Shown: positions 23,951 through 33,275, counted from the stretch's first letter. The stretch: 64,000 nt of DNA from G963662655 sp963666875 (GCA_963666875.2 CAXXPU010000014.1:372001-436000); one strand, 5' to 3'. Numbers and translations: made by a program. Notes: generated by a model not told the origin, from the letters alone.

Positions 23951-25315
23951 TCACTCGTCAACGTTCTTCAGGTAGGTATAGAGTTCGCTTCTGGTAATGC
24001 CGAGATATTGGGCTGTCTTCGTCTTGTTGCCATCGTGTCTTTCGAGCGCGGTCATCACGACCTTTCCGATCCACTGATGCAGGTTGAACTCCGCGCCCGA
24101 TCGTTCGAGAATCTCCTCTTCCAGCATTTTCCCTGGCTTGACATAGTCGCGATTCAGCAGTGGATCGATGTGTCCCGGCTCGACAGTGCCGTCCTGATAC
24201 AGCAGTGAGATACGCTCCAGTACGTGTTTGAGTTCCCGCACATTTCCTGGCCAACTGTAGCTCTTCAGCACCCGCGCGGCGGCATCGGAAATGGTGTGGA
24301 ACGTAGTTCGTTTTCCGTTCAATAGCTTTTCGAGGAAATACTTCGCGAAGGGAACAATCTCCAGCGTGCGCTCCCGAAGCGGCGGGATCCGGATATATCC
24401 GACGGACAGCCGGTGATAGAGATCCGCACGGATGCGACCGCTTTGCAGGCAGTGCTCGATCTCGCAGTTGGTCGCGCAGATGATGCGCGCGTTGGTGCGG
24501 ATTTTCCTGGTTCCGCCCACGCGAAAGAACTCGCGCTCCTGCAATAATCGCAGCAGCTTCGCCTGATATTCCTGGCTCATCTCTCCGATCTCGTCCAGAA
24601 ACAGGGTGCCGTTTTCCGCCAGTTCGATCTTGCCAATCTTTCCATCTCTGGCGCCGCCAGTAAAGCTGCCGGCTTCGTAGCCGAAAAGTTCGCTTTCGAA
24701 AAGCTCGTGCGAGATGGCGGCGCAGTTGATCGCGATGAACGGCGCGCCCTTTTCGCCGCGATGGATTTCGCGCGCGATTACCTCCTTACCGGTACCGGTT
24801 TCGCCTGCGAGCAGGATCGGGATGTCGGGCTTGTTATGCAGGGTTCGTGTGAAGTCGTAAACCTGCCGCATCGTGTCGCAGAAGAAGACGAATTCGTCGC
24901 CGATATCGCTGTATTCGCGCAGGATCCGATTCAATCTGCGGTTGTTTTCGCGCAGATGCAAGTATTCTTCCACCCGGTCGAGCAACGCTTTGATCTCCAG
25001 CATATCCAGCGGCTTCAGAAGGTAGTCGTACGCGCCTTCCTTCATCGCCTCCACCGCGTTGCGAACCGTGCCGTGCCCCGTGATCATCACCACGATGACA
25101 TCCGGATTCCGCTCCTTGACGATCCGAAGGAATTCCATGCCGTCCATGACGGGCATCAGAATATCCGAGAGAATCAGATCGAAGTGGGTTTCTTTCATCA
25201 GATCGATCGCTTTGACCGCGCTTTCGCATGTGGTCACACGATAACCCAGTCGTTTAAGAAAATCACCGATCGAGGATCGGATCGCGGCTTCGTCGTCTAT
25301 CATCAAGATTTGCAT
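23951..25315 (-). CDS. Sigma-54-dependent response regulator (NtrC family)
   Basis: A 454-residue transcriptional activator. The receiver domain (1-120) has phosphoacceptor D51 in LILSDILMPVMDG. The AAA+ domain (about 140-380) has Walker A GETGTGKE and Walker B GTLFLDEIGEM. A C-terminal Fis-type helix-turn-helix is KTKTAQYLGITRSELYTYLK. The sigma-54 contact loop normally GAFTGA reads GSFTGG, an unusual variant. I used the ATG at 25313-25315, where the receiver fold begins (MQILMIDDE). No cognate kinase is adjacent; a PAS-cyclase gene is divergently placed. Confidence 0.92.
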   Translation of the reverse strand: MQILMIDDEAAIRSSIGDFLKRLGYRVTTCESAVKAIDLMKETHFDLILSDILMPVMDGMEFLRIVKERNPDVIVVMITGHGTVRNAVEAMKEGAYDYLLKPLDMLEIKALLDRVEEYLHLRENNRRLNRILREYSDIGDEFVFFCDTMRQVYDFTRTLHNKPDIPILLAGETGTGKEVIAREIHRGEKGAPFIAINCAAISHELFESELFGYEAGSFTGGARDGKIGKIELAENGTLFLDEIGEMSQEYQAKLLRLLQEREFFRVGGTRKIRTNARIICATNCEIEHCLQSGRIRADLYHRLSVGYIRIPPLRERTLEIVPFAKYFLEKLLNGKRTTFHTISDAAARVLKSYSWPGNVRELKHVLERISLLYQDGTVEPGHIDPLLNRDYVKPGKMLEEEILERSGAEFNLHQWIGKVVMTALERHDGNKTKTAQYLGITRSELYTYLKNVDE

Positions 25316-25478
25316 TTGCTTTCCCCCGATTTCGATGCATTCTATCCAGGCATCGAATGATGGCAAGAATTTTATCGTGCGGACGAACATCAAAAACAAA
25401 CGTCGCCGATTCCGGTGTTAATCGTGTTGACAAACAGAATATTTTAGCCACATGTTGACACTATGTGGAGGAACGCCC

Positions 25479-26519
25479 ATGGATAAATCCATTATCACCA
25501 AAGAAATCGAGTACTACCTCGATTCCATTTTCGACGGCGTCTATATCGTCGATCCGGATCGGAAAATCCTTTTCTGGAATCGTGGCGCCGAGCAGATCAC
25601 GGGCTATAAACGCGAAGAGGTAATCGGGCGGTCGTGCAAAGACGGCATCCTGAACCACATCGACGGAGACGGCAATCTCCTCTGCACGGGTGATTGTCCG
25701 ATCCTGAAGGTATTCGACACAGCCGAACCGCAACTGGCAAAAGTCTATCCATTGCACCGCAACGGTAATCGATTTCCCGTCGAAACGCATATCTCGGCGA
25801 TCACGGACGAGAACGGTAACGTGATCGCTTCGATCGAGGTATTCCGGGACATCACAGCCGTGGAAGAATACAGGATCCTGCAGGAGAAATTCAAGCGCCT
25901 GATTCAGCGCTACGTATCGGCAGCCACTTTCGAGGAAGTCAGGCAACTCGCCGCCAATGAGAAAGTATCCGAAACCATCGTCCGCGACATGACGATCCTC
26001 TACATGGACGTTGTGGGCTTCACGAGCTATACAGAGGAGCACGGTGCGCAAGAGGCCGTCAGCATGCTGAACGACCTTTTCGGTGTCTGCGATGTGATCA
26101 CCCGCGAAGCGATGGGCGATATCGATAAATTCGTCGGCGATGCGCTCATGGCGACCTTCATCGATGCAAACGACGCGGTAACCGCCGCGGATAGAATTGT
26201 GAACCTGGCGCTGCCAAAGCTTAATCAATCGCGGATTGAAAATGAAAAACAACCGATACGAATTCGAATCGGGATAAACAGCGGCAACGTGCTTCAGGGC
26301 GATATCGGCACAAAAGAGCGCAGCGATCTCACGGTCATCGGTGATGTTGTCAATGTCGCTTCGAGAATAGAAAAAGCGGCAGAGCCAGGGATGATCTACA
26401 TCTCCGAATCCACCGCATCAAGATTGAATTTCGACCTGTACCAGCAGTTCGAGCAGGCGGGATCGATTCAGCTACGAGGTAAAACGTCGCCCATGAAGCT
26501 GTATCGAATGGGCACGTAA
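25479..26519 (+). CDS. PAS domain class III adenylate/guanylate cyclase
   Basis: A 346-residue cytoplasmic cyclase. Residues about 8-135 are a PAS sensor (FDGVYIVDPDRKILFWNRGAE then the PAC segment), followed by a short helical linker. Residues about 170-345 are a class III catalytic domain. Metal-binding aspartates sit in YMDVVGFTSY and KFVGDALMATF; the transition-state region reads VIGDVVNVASRIE. Substrate (ATP or GTP) cannot be told for certain. GGAGG lies just before the ATG at 25479, better than an upstream in-frame ATG. TGTTGACA occurs twice upstream (25425, 25453), a possible -35 or operator repeat. Confidence 0.88.
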   Translation: MDKSIITKEIEYYLDSIFDGVYIVDPDRKILFWNRGAEQITGYKREEVIGRSCKDGILNHIDGDGNLLCTGDCPILKVFDTAEPQLAKVYPLHRNGNRFPVETHISAITDENGNVIASIEVFRDITAVEEYRILQEKFKRLIQRYVSAATFEEVRQLAANEKVSETIVRDMTILYMDVVGFTSYTEEHGAQEAVSMLNDLFGVCDVITREAMGDIDKFVGDALMATFIDANDAVTAADRIVNLALPKLNQSRIENEKQPIRIRIGINSGNVLQGDIGTKERSDLTVIGDVVNVASRIEKAAEPGMIYISESTASRLNFDLYQQFEQAGSIQLRGKTSPMKLYRMGT

Positions 26520-26526
26520 TCCTTCT

Positions 26527-27138
26527 CTACAGTTCGCGCTCGAGTCTGGCGAGATCCATCTTTTCCGCCAGCGCTTTGAGTATATCGCCCGATTCGATCT
26601 GCGAACCTTCGATTATCACACTCTTGTCGTCGCCAACTTTCACGGATAAGGTTCCGGACTGATTTTCCTGATCGTATTCGAGCGTTCCGGTATAACCCTT
26701 GATACGAATTGTCGAGCTACCTGCAACCGCACCGCCGAACATCTGACCCATATTTGCAAACGATGCCGCCTGACCGATGAATCCGCCAACCGTAATCGTC
26801 AGGTTGATATACGAACCGCTCGGATTGTTGTAGCTGGCATCGGCTGTAAGGGAGTTCGCGGAACCCATGAACGATCCGGCCGTTCCCAGTCCGGTCGAGT
26901 TCGTCGATTCACGCGTGTATCCTGCCGGGGCTTCGGGAATGAGTGCCAGGAGCTTCTGGGCCAAAATCTCGTTGATCTTTGCCAGCGCGTAGTTGATCTC
27001 ATCGACCGCTTTCGAATACTGCTCCCCGGAAACGAATCCTTTCGCGGTGTCGAGGCTGCTCAGCGCTTCGTCTTTCGGCCCGGCCGTCAGTGTCAGGCAG
27101 ATCATCATGACGCCGAATAATACAAAACCTTTCTTCAT
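26527..27138 (-). CDS. Secreted protein of unknown function
   Basis: A 203-residue protein with signal peptide KKGFVLFGVMMICLTLTAG, then a short helix-rich segment (about 20-65), a glycine/serine-rich linker, and a probably beta C-terminal half (GYTGTLEYDQENQSGTLSVKVG). I recognise no family. GGAGGATAGA precedes the ATG at 27136-27138. The 3' end lies seven bases from the converging cyclase gene. The region between it and the glycosyltransferase (27139-27317) is AT-rich and empty. Confidence 0.65.
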   Translation of the reverse strand: MKKGFVLFGVMMICLTLTAGPKDEALSSLDTAKGFVSGEQYSKAVDEINYALAKINEILAQKLLALIPEAPAGYTRESTNSTGLGTAGSFMGSANSLTADASYNNPSGSYINLTITVGGFIGQAASFANMGQMFGGAVAGSSTIRIKGYTGTLEYDQENQSGTLSVKVGDDKSVIIEGSQIESGDILKALAEKMDLARLEREL

Positions 27139-27317
27139 TCTATCCTCCAATTGTTTGCAATACAATATTCCGATTGAATAATGATAAATCCGAGAAATGA
27201 TCAATCGGAAAATCGTTTCCAGAGAACAATTTCCACAATTCTTGCAATACGGATTTACAATGCATCAACGTGGAAATTGTATAAATCGAGTAGAATTTCG
27301 AGAACTGTATTTCCCTG

Positions 27318-28550
27318 TCAAGCGATTGGTTTTTTCTCGATCAATCGCCGCATCAGATCCTCCATCCGCTCGAAGATCGCGACCCACGATTTGCTGCCGA
27401 TAAAGGCTTCCGTACGTTGCCAATCGATGGCAGCGTTATTACGGCACGCATCGATCTGCTTCTTCAGCGCTGCGGCAAGATTCGCTTCGAACAATGGCAG
27501 GCAGTTCTCCTGCGGACAATCGACCGATTCCATCTGCGGCATGGTGACGAATTCGACAAGCGTCGGATCGATCGGCTTCAGCCACGGACGCACGCCGGGA
27601 AGATCGGTGCAGACGCAGCGCATCCCGCAGGCGATCGCCTCGATCAGGACCAGCGGCATCCCTTCGTAGAACGACGGTAGCGCAAAGACGTCGCCTGTGC
27701 GAAAATACTCCGCCAAATTCTCTTGCGGAACCGCTCCGATCATCGTTATGGGCGCGTTCGATCTTTCGACAGCCGAAACGATCGCTTCCGCCTCTTCCCC
27801 GCTGCCGGATCCGATAATCAGAAGCTCTATGTTATCGTCCGCGATGGACCCGAAGGCGTTGACAAGCTGCAATACCCCCTTGGAAGCGCTCAGCTTGCCG
27901 GCGTAGATTAACCGTAGCTGTTCTGTGGACGACTTCTCCGTCCGGTAGAAAAGCTCCGAGCGATAGCCGTTTCCGATGTCGATTACTTTGTCGATACCGT
28001 ACTCCGATTCGATGCGCGCCTTCTGGAATTCGTTCGGCGCCAGCACCAAATCGACACCCCGGCATCCAGCGATCACCTCTCCGGAAAGTCCCTCTGCCAG
28101 CTTCAACTGACGGAGACCGGTTCCGTGCGCGTAGGCGATGACGGGGATATTTCTGCAAAGCTTCACTGCGAGCGTGGTCAGCAGCCACAGGTGGTGTGAG
28201 AGGATGATATCGGGCCGGAATCGACGGACCATGCCGGTTATCGCCGATGAAAAAGCCTCTTTCCAGCTCTCGATCATCGGTGGTGTCATATCACTGTAAC
28301 GAGTTGATGGGTACGGCATGACGTCGCTCATCCCCACCACGTGGAAGGGAAGCGAATCTGTCTCGAACAACACCGGCTCGAAGATCGTATTCTCCGGGAA
28401 TCCAAAGTCGCTATTTCGATCAGTGGCCGGGATTCCGGCAATCACCGCCTGCTGATGTCCGCGCTCAGCGCCGGCGTTCAGGGTCGCCAGCAGGTTGATT
28501 CCACTGCCGGTTCTGCCCGGACGCTGCGCCAGTAGATGCAGAATCCTCAT
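27318..28550 (-). CDS. Family 1/4-type glycosyltransferase
   Basis: A 410-residue GT-B fold glycosyltransferase. The N-terminal domain starts RILHLLAQRPGRTGSG. The C-terminal nucleotide-sugar domain has LRLIYAGKLSASKGVLQLV, a LPSFYEGMPLVLIEA segment (the E-x7-E-like catalytic region) and EAIACGMRCVCTDLPG. Acceptor and donor are unknown. The ATG at 28548-28550 overlaps the stop of the lipoprotein gene upstream (ATGA), so the two are co-translated. Confidence 0.88.
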   Translation of the reverse strand: MRILHLLAQRPGRTGSGINLLATLNAGAERGHQQAVIAGIPATDRNSDFGFPENTIFEPVLFETDSLPFHVVGMSDVMPYPSTRYSDMTPPMIESWKEAFSSAITGMVRRFRPDIILSHHLWLLTTLAVKLCRNIPVIAYAHGTGLRQLKLAEGLSGEVIAGCRGVDLVLAPNEFQKARIESEYGIDKVIDIGNGYRSELFYRTEKSSTEQLRLIYAGKLSASKGVLQLVNAFGSIADDNIELLIIGSGSGEEAEAIVSAVERSNAPITMIGAVPQENLAEYFRTGDVFALPSFYEGMPLVLIEAIACGMRCVCTDLPGVRPWLKPIDPTLVEFVTMPQMESVDCPQENCLPLFEANLAAALKKQIDACRNNAAIDWQRTEAFIGSKSWVAIFERMEDLMRRLIEKKPIA

Positions 28551-29062
28551 TCTCTGAAATAGCCGCTGCCGATTACATAGTCGAGGTCGCCCAGACGCTT
28601 GTAATATACTTGGCTGTACTTGATCTCGTCCGTTTCGGGGTCGTTGATCGCGATTTTCAGCCAACCTTCGCCGTTTTTGACGGCAGAATCGATCATTTGT
28701 TCGACGATAGGATTGCCTTCCGCATCGGCCGACTTGATCAGATTCGTTCCGCGGAGTTTCGGGTCACCTGCGTGCGCGACGCAATTGCCTTCAAAATCAT
28801 ACACATAGACGTAGTGGTTTTTCTCGTGGAATTCGCCGTTCACATCCGAGATCTGCTCGAATCCCTCTTGTAGTTCCGTGCCTGTCTGGCTCATTCCGTA
28901 GAGGAAATCGTACGCGTTTTCGGTTATCTCTTTCGATTCCATCTCGTCCGGCGTGAAATTCAGTTCCGCTTCCTTTCCGGCTTCCTTCGCCTTGCAGCCC
29001 ATCATCAGTGCGATGGTTGCAACCAGTAAAATGATCCATATCCTTTTCAATTGTTCCTCCAA
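28547..29062 (-). CDS. Cache-domain lipoprotein
   Basis: A 171-residue exported lipoprotein. The signal peptide ends in the lipobox ALMMGC (C23 acylated). The rest is a single Cache_2-type sensor domain: HYVYVYDFEGNCVAHAGDP, LRGTNL, GWLKI and YVIGSGYF are its typical landmarks. Such domains bind small carboxylates or amines. Without a fused kinase or receptor it is probably a solute-sensing or accessory lipoprotein. Overlaps the glycosyltransferase by four bases. Confidence 0.85.
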   Translation of the reverse strand: MEEQLKRIWIILLVATIALMMGCKAKEAGKEAELNFTPDEMESKEITENAYDFLYGMSQTGTELQEGFEQISDVNGEFHEKNHYVYVYDFEGNCVAHAGDPKLRGTNLIKSADAEGNPIVEQMIDSAVKNGEGWLKIAINDPETDEIKYSQVYYKRLGDLDYVIGSGYFRE

Positions 29063-29064
29063 CT

Positions 29065-29766
29065 CTATCCTTTATTTTCTATAGCCCAATTCAGCGCTGC
29101 ACGGGCATGTAAATCAAGTGTGTCGAACACCTTAATCCTGTCCGGTATAACGTCCCGAAGCATATAGAGCTCGGTGCAGCCCAGGACGATGGCGTCTGCG
29201 CCCTTTTCCAGTAAATCGTTCACGCAATTGAAGAAATTCGACTGCGCCTCTGCTGTCACTTCGCCACGCGCCAGCTCGGTATAGATTGCCCGGCTGAGCG
29301 AATCGCCATGCTTCCGGTCCGGCGTAATCGACTCCATGTTATATCGTTGCGACAGCCGGTCGTGATAGAACGGCTCGTACATGGTGATCGCGGTTCCCAA
29401 GAGTCCGGGACGTTTCACGTGAAAGCGGGTCAGCTCTTCTCCGAGCGCGTCCGCGATGTGCAAGACCGGAATATCCAGTTCCTTTTGCACTGCATCGTAA
29501 TACATGTGTAATGTATTGGCGCATAGCAGAATGCAGTCTGCACCAGACGCCTTCAGATTCTGTGCTCTATCGATCAGGAATCCAACGACTTCATTATATA
29601 TCGCTCGATCCTGAAACTGCTTGAACTCGTTAAATTCGACAGAATAGAGTACGATTCTCGCCGAGTGAGTTCCACCCAGGCGCTCATTCGCGCCCTCGTT
29701 CAGTAATCTGTAATAATTCAGCGTGGAATGCCACGTCGTTCCGCCGATCAACCCAATCGTTTTCAT
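29065..29766 (-). CDS. Aspartate/glutamate racemase family protein
   Basis: A 233-residue cofactor-independent amino-acid racemase. The start KTIGLIGGTTWHST is characteristic, and the two catalytic cysteines lie in LLCANTLHMYYD and VLGCTELYML. The substrate (Asp, Glu or a relative) is not determined. The ATG overlaps the stop of the isoaspartyl peptidase gene by four bases (ATGA), tying the two together. Both may handle damaged or D-aspartyl residues, which is inference. Confidence 0.9.
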   Translation of the reverse strand: MKTIGLIGGTTWHSTLNYYRLLNEGANERLGGTHSARIVLYSVEFNEFKQFQDRAIYNEVVGFLIDRAQNLKASGADCILLCANTLHMYYDAVQKELDIPVLHIADALGEELTRFHVKRPGLLGTAITMYEPFYHDRLSQRYNMESITPDRKHGDSLSRAIYTELARGEVTAEAQSNFFNCVNDLLEKGADAIVLGCTELYMLRDVIPDRIKVFDTLDLHARAALNWAIENKG

Positions 29767-30665
29767 GCTTTGATCCTCGCGACCGGACCATTCTCCGGAT
29801 CCCAGTACGCGAACGCCATGCGGTCGGTATTGTGCGCGAAACCGTAATTTCCGTGGCGATCGATCATGATCAGCCCGGCATCGCCATCGACGCGCTGTTT
29901 GAGCATCTCGAGCGAGGAGCGGCAGGCACTCATCGCGCCTATGTTGTTTGTGAGATCGCAGGCGTGTTTCGCAAGCATCACACGCATGATAGCCTCTCCC
30001 CAGCCGGTCACCGAACAGCCGGCGGTAAGATTGTCCGCCCAGGTTCCCGCACCGGGAATCGGTGAATCGCCAATTCTTCCCGGAAGCTTTCGCGGCGAGC
30101 CGCCCGTCGAGGTAGCCGCCGCAAGGTTGCCGTTTTCGTCCATCGCCACAGCGCCGCAGGTGCCTTTTGGCTTCGGGCGGAATACATCGCGCGATTCGAA
30201 GTCGGGATCGTTACGCACCTTGTGCCAGAACTCCAGTTCACGCTGGGTCAGAAGCTCTTTCGGATCGAGTTCCACGAATCCCATCGATCTGGCAAATTCC
30301 TGCGCGCCCTTGCCCACCAGAAACGTGTGCTCGGTCTTTTCCATGACCATCCGCGCCACGGAGATGGGATACAGCAGGTTTTGCAGCGCAGCGACAGAGC
30401 CCATGTTCAAATCGACGCCGCTCATAATCATCGCGTCCAGCTCGATCTCGCCGCGAGCGTTCAGGAACGCGCCACGACCTGAATCGTAGGTCTCGTCTTC
30501 TTCCAGGATGTTGACCGCTCTCTCCACCGCGTCCAGCGCAGACATCCCGTCGTCAAGCAACGGATAGACATCGCGAATCGCCTGCTCGACACCCAGCAAA
30601 TGAGGGTCGATCATCTTGTTGGGAATGCTCCAGGCACCCCCGTGTACGATCAGTTTCGGTTTCAT
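29763..30665 (-). CDS. iaaA: Isoaspartyl peptidase/L-asparaginase (N-terminal nucleophile)
   Basis: A 300-residue Ntn-hydrolase of the plant-type asparaginase family. It starts LIVHGGAWSIP. The autocleavage/nucleophile site is KGTCGAVAMDENGNLAAATSTGG, with the Thr of GTCGAVA becoming the catalytic N-terminus of the beta subunit. GRIGDSPIPGAGTWAD, another family hallmark, follows. It hydrolyses beta-aspartyl dipeptides and asparagine. It is translated just before the racemase gene. Confidence 0.93.
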   Translation of the reverse strand: MKPKLIVHGGAWSIPNKMIDPHLLGVEQAIRDVYPLLDDGMSALDAVERAVNILEEDETYDSGRGAFLNARGEIELDAMIMSGVDLNMGSVAALQNLLYPISVARMVMEKTEHTFLVGKGAQEFARSMGFVELDPKELLTQRELEFWHKVRNDPDFESRDVFRPKPKGTCGAVAMDENGNLAAATSTGGSPRKLPGRIGDSPIPGAGTWADNLTAGCSVTGWGEAIMRVMLAKHACDLTNNIGAMSACRSSLEMLKQRVDGDAGLIMIDRHGNYGFAHNTDRMAFAYWDPENGPVARIKA

Positions 30666-30668
30666 CGA

Positions 30669-30956
30669 TCAGTCTCTCTGCCTCTCTTCCATTTTTTTCA
30701 CGAGCTGCTCGACCTTCCGATCCTCCCAGTCTTTGTCGAACAGACCCGGAATCCCGAATATGCTGACGAAGTGCATGAGCAGACCGATGCCCCAGCCGCC
30801 CAGCGGATAGTAGAACCACCAGTGACCGGGAGAAGTATAGCGATTGAGCAGATACAAACCGAGATTCACTAAGATGTAAACGATGAGATGAACATAGAAA
30901 CCCTTGATTTCTTCAACCCTTCTCCGGGCCTTTTCGTACAATTGCTCCCGATCCAT
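30669..30956 (-). CDS. 2TM domain protein
   Basis: A 95-residue protein with two membrane helices (about 21-38 and 50-70) separated by an aromatic loop (GHWWFYYPLGGWGIG), flanked by charged helices. This is the pattern of the 2TM family, also found fused to regulators and histidine kinases. Function unknown. The stop lies three bases before the isoaspartyl peptidase start, suggesting co-transcription. Confidence 0.8.
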   Translation of the reverse strand: MDREQLYEKARRRVEEIKGFYVHLIVYILVNLGLYLLNRYTSPGHWWFYYPLGGWGIGLLMHFVSIFGIPGLFDKDWEDRKVEQLVKKMEERQRD

Positions 30957-31044
30957 GCGAGCCTCCTTTTTTCAAATAGATTCGTGAGGCTTGCGCGGCG
31001 TCAATGTTTTTATGATGTTTCGGAACGCCCGATCGAACGAATGA

Positions 31045-31203
31045 TCAGAAATTCGCGTAGAAGAACGGATTCGACTCTACGGCGACGATGGTCAGCAGCG
31101 CTTTCGCCGCGATGGCGGATAACAGCATTGTAAAAACAAACGTCACCTTGAGATAGAGCCAGAGGTACGGCTTACTCTTGATACGCGTCAACAAACGATT
31201 CAT
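31045..31203 (-). CDS. DltX-like / DUF5989-like membrane microprotein
   Basis: A 52-residue protein: basic N-terminus (NRLLTRIKSKPYLWLYLK), one hydrophobic helix (VTFVFTMLLSAIAAKALLTI), and a C-terminal tail ending ESNPFFYANF. The end fits F-x-Y-x-x-F, the acyl-accepting tail of the Dlt microprotein DltX, and resembles DUF5989 proteins from acyltransferase clusters. GGGAG lies about 11 bases before the ATG. It overlaps the end of the upstream SGNH gene by 32 bases in another frame and closes the operon. A role in relaying an acyl group from MBOAT to SGNH proteins is inference from this likeness. Confidence 0.7.
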   Translation of the reverse strand: MNRLLTRIKSKPYLWLYLKVTFVFTMLLSAIAAKALLTIVAVESNPFFYANF

Positions 31204-32149
31204 AAAATAATTCTCCCAATTTTAGATTACCGGCTTCGTTCAGATGCCCATGCTCATCGAATCGGTTTTCCGGCACAGCAACACTGTCGGAGCTGTAGAA
31301 ACGAATTCCCTCACTATCGCAGAACTCGCGAAGCATCTCGGTTGCCTGAAGATCCTGGCCGAAGAATACAAGCATGAAATCATTGCCGTAATCCTTCTGG
31401 AACTGGCGCATTGTCGCTTTCAGAGCGTCCGGTATAACCTGTATTTCTTCGTTTTCCGGTCCATCTTCGGTCTCTCGGGCTCGCTCGATCTCGTCCAGCC
31501 GCTTGACCTTTTTAGCAAATCGATACAGCATGGAAGCAAGGCTTGACTTCTCGCATATCGTTGAAGCGACTCTCTTCGCTTTCGAAAGACGATACTCCTT
31601 ACCGAAATGCTCCGGGATATCGAAATCCAATGGAGTATCATATTGTTCCAGCCATTTCGTTCTGAACTGCTCTAACGCAAGAATGACCTTGTCCGGCTTG
31701 CGATACATCTGCGTGTATAGCTTGGTGCGGAAATACGCCTCATAAGGATCGCATCCGGATGCACCCAGATTGAATACCGAATACCCGGGATCCACAGCCT
31801 TCAGTTTACGATCGAACACCGCTGCGGCTGTCTTTTCCGACGGCACCTGATACGCCTCGATGAAAGAAGATCCGGCAAGAAAAATGAGCTTCGAATCTTC
31901 CGACAAATCGACATCCGGTCCGTGTACACCGACATTGTTATATGTAAATTGCTTGTAGCCTGCCTCGATGTTCAGGTATTTCGAATATGGTTTGTATAGA
32001 AATATCCTGCTTTTTACACCACTGCCGGGTATGATGGCTACCGTTTTCCTCGATGCCTGTGCCGGATACCGCATCACATACCGCGCAATCACTTCAGCAG
32101 CGATCAGCGAGGTAATCACCGCGAGAATGATAATCAGAATCTTTTTCAT
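31172..32149 (-). CDS. Membrane-anchored SGNH/DltD-like acyltransferase-associated protein (copy 1)
   Basis: A 325-residue protein with one N-terminal membrane helix (KKILIIILAVITSLIAAEVIA) and a periplasmic SGNH-like domain. Block I is FLAGSSFIEAYQV with the nucleophile serine, and the C-terminal block is FDEHGHLNEAGN with the histidine. It probably transfers an acyl group delivered by the MBOAT partner. I chose the ATG at 32147-32149, which overlaps the MBOAT stop (ATGA); an in-frame ATG 15 bases upstream exists. The first 15 codons are almost identical to SGNH copy 2 because they lie inside the duplicated block; the rest has diverged. Confidence 0.8.
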   Translation of the reverse strand: MKKILIIILAVITSLIAAEVIARYVMRYPAQASRKTVAIIPGSGVKSRIFLYKPYSKYLNIEAGYKQFTYNNVGVHGPDVDLSEDSKLIFLAGSSFIEAYQVPSEKTAAAVFDRKLKAVDPGYSVFNLGASGCDPYEAYFRTKLYTQMYRKPDKVILALEQFRTKWLEQYDTPLDFDIPEHFGKEYRLSKAKRVASTICEKSSLASMLYRFAKKVKRLDEIERARETEDGPENEEIQVIPDALKATMRQFQKDYGNDFMLVFFGQDLQATEMLREFCDSEGIRFYSSDSVAVPENRFDEHGHLNEAGNLKLGELFYESFVDAYQE

Positions 32150-33273
32150 CGGAACCACATCCATCCGACGGTCACGAAGACGAAGGTCACTACGCCCATA
32201 AAGACTTGATACGCCATCGTTTTCGGCGTCTTGATCTTACGCTTCCGTTTATAATAAATCCAAAGCTGATAGATCGAAATCCCCACGCCGTGCCACACGC
32301 CCCAGATCATGAAATGCCACGCAGGTCCGTGCCAGATGCCGCAGATCGCCATGGTGATGATCGGTACGCACACCAGCGACCAGATCATCTTCCGGCTGAA
32401 CCGGCTCAGCGGGAAAAACAGGTAGTCCCGAATCCATTCCGAAAGCGAGATATGCCAGTTCGCCCAGAAACGGCTCATGTTGGTGCGGAAATAGGGATTG
32501 TTGAAGTTCTCCATGATCTTCAGACCCAGGATGCGCGAGGAGCCGATGGCGATGTCCGAATAGCCGGCGAAGTCGCAGTAGATCTGGATGGAATAGCCGA
32601 GGAGTGCGAGCGCTCTCAGCCAGAACGACGCGCTCTCCCACCACGGCTGGATAAAATAGCCGATCCAGTCCGCGATCACCAGCTTCTTGAACAGTCCAAA
32701 GACGATCCGCTGGAAACCGTACCAGACGTTCGACCAGCTCTGGTGATTCTCGTCGAGCTGCGGCTGGAACCGAGAAAAACGCTCGATCGGGCCTGCCACG
32801 AAGATGGTGAACAGCGAGCTGTAGCTCAGAAGTTCAAGGAACGAGCCGCGTTTGGCGATCTTCCAATTGAGGTCGCTCAGGTAGCTGATGTGTTTGAATG
32901 TGATGTAGGAGATGCCCAGCGGCAGGAGCAGGTTTTCGATCCGGAAATCGGGTAGACCGTCGATGAATCGAGCCAGGTAACTCAGCGTACCGGAAAGAAG
33001 ACCGAGGTACTTGAACGCGATCAGCGATCCGAGAATTCCCAGGATGCCGATCATAAGAAAGACGCGCTTCTTGTACCTGTCGAGCAAGACTCCGAAAAGA
33101 TACGTCCAGATCGTCAGCGCGACCGTCACGATCGCGGCGGAGCGATCCAGATACGCGATGAACAGCAGGCTCGCCAGGCTGAGAAACGCCAGCCGGACCT
33201 GTTTCCAGGGCAACAGCCTGTAAACAAGCGCCACAAGCACGAGAAAGGCAAAAAACTGCGGGCTGATAATCAT
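32146..33273 (-). CDS. MBOAT family O-acyltransferase (copy B)
   Basis: A 375-residue polytopic inner-membrane acyltransferase of the AlgI/DltB type. The core motif NFNNPYFRTNMSRFWANWHISLSEWIRDY and the catalytic-histidine helix CGIWHGPAWHFMIWGVWHG are intact. It stops right after VGWMWFR, where AlgI-type members usually continue for some 90 residues; both copies end at the same place, so this is not random truncation. It follows the ACP gene by two bases and overlaps SGNH copy 1. It is expected to move an acyl group from the carrier protein across the membrane. Confidence 0.9.
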   Translation of the reverse strand: MIISPQFFAFLVLVALVYRLLPWKQVRLAFLSLASLLFIAYLDRSAAIVTVALTIWTYLFGVLLDRYKKRVFLMIGILGILGSLIAFKYLGLLSGTLSYLARFIDGLPDFRIENLLLPLGISYITFKHISYLSDLNWKIAKRGSFLELLSYSSLFTIFVAGPIERFSRFQPQLDENHQSWSNVWYGFQRIVFGLFKKLVIADWIGYFIQPWWESASFWLRALALLGYSIQIYCDFAGYSDIAIGSSRILGLKIMENFNNPYFRTNMSRFWANWHISLSEWIRDYLFFPLSRFSRKMIWSLVCVPIITMAICGIWHGPAWHFMIWGVWHGVGISIYQLWIYYKRKRKIKTPKTMAYQVFMGVVTFVFVTVGWMWFR

Positions 33274-33275
33274 TA

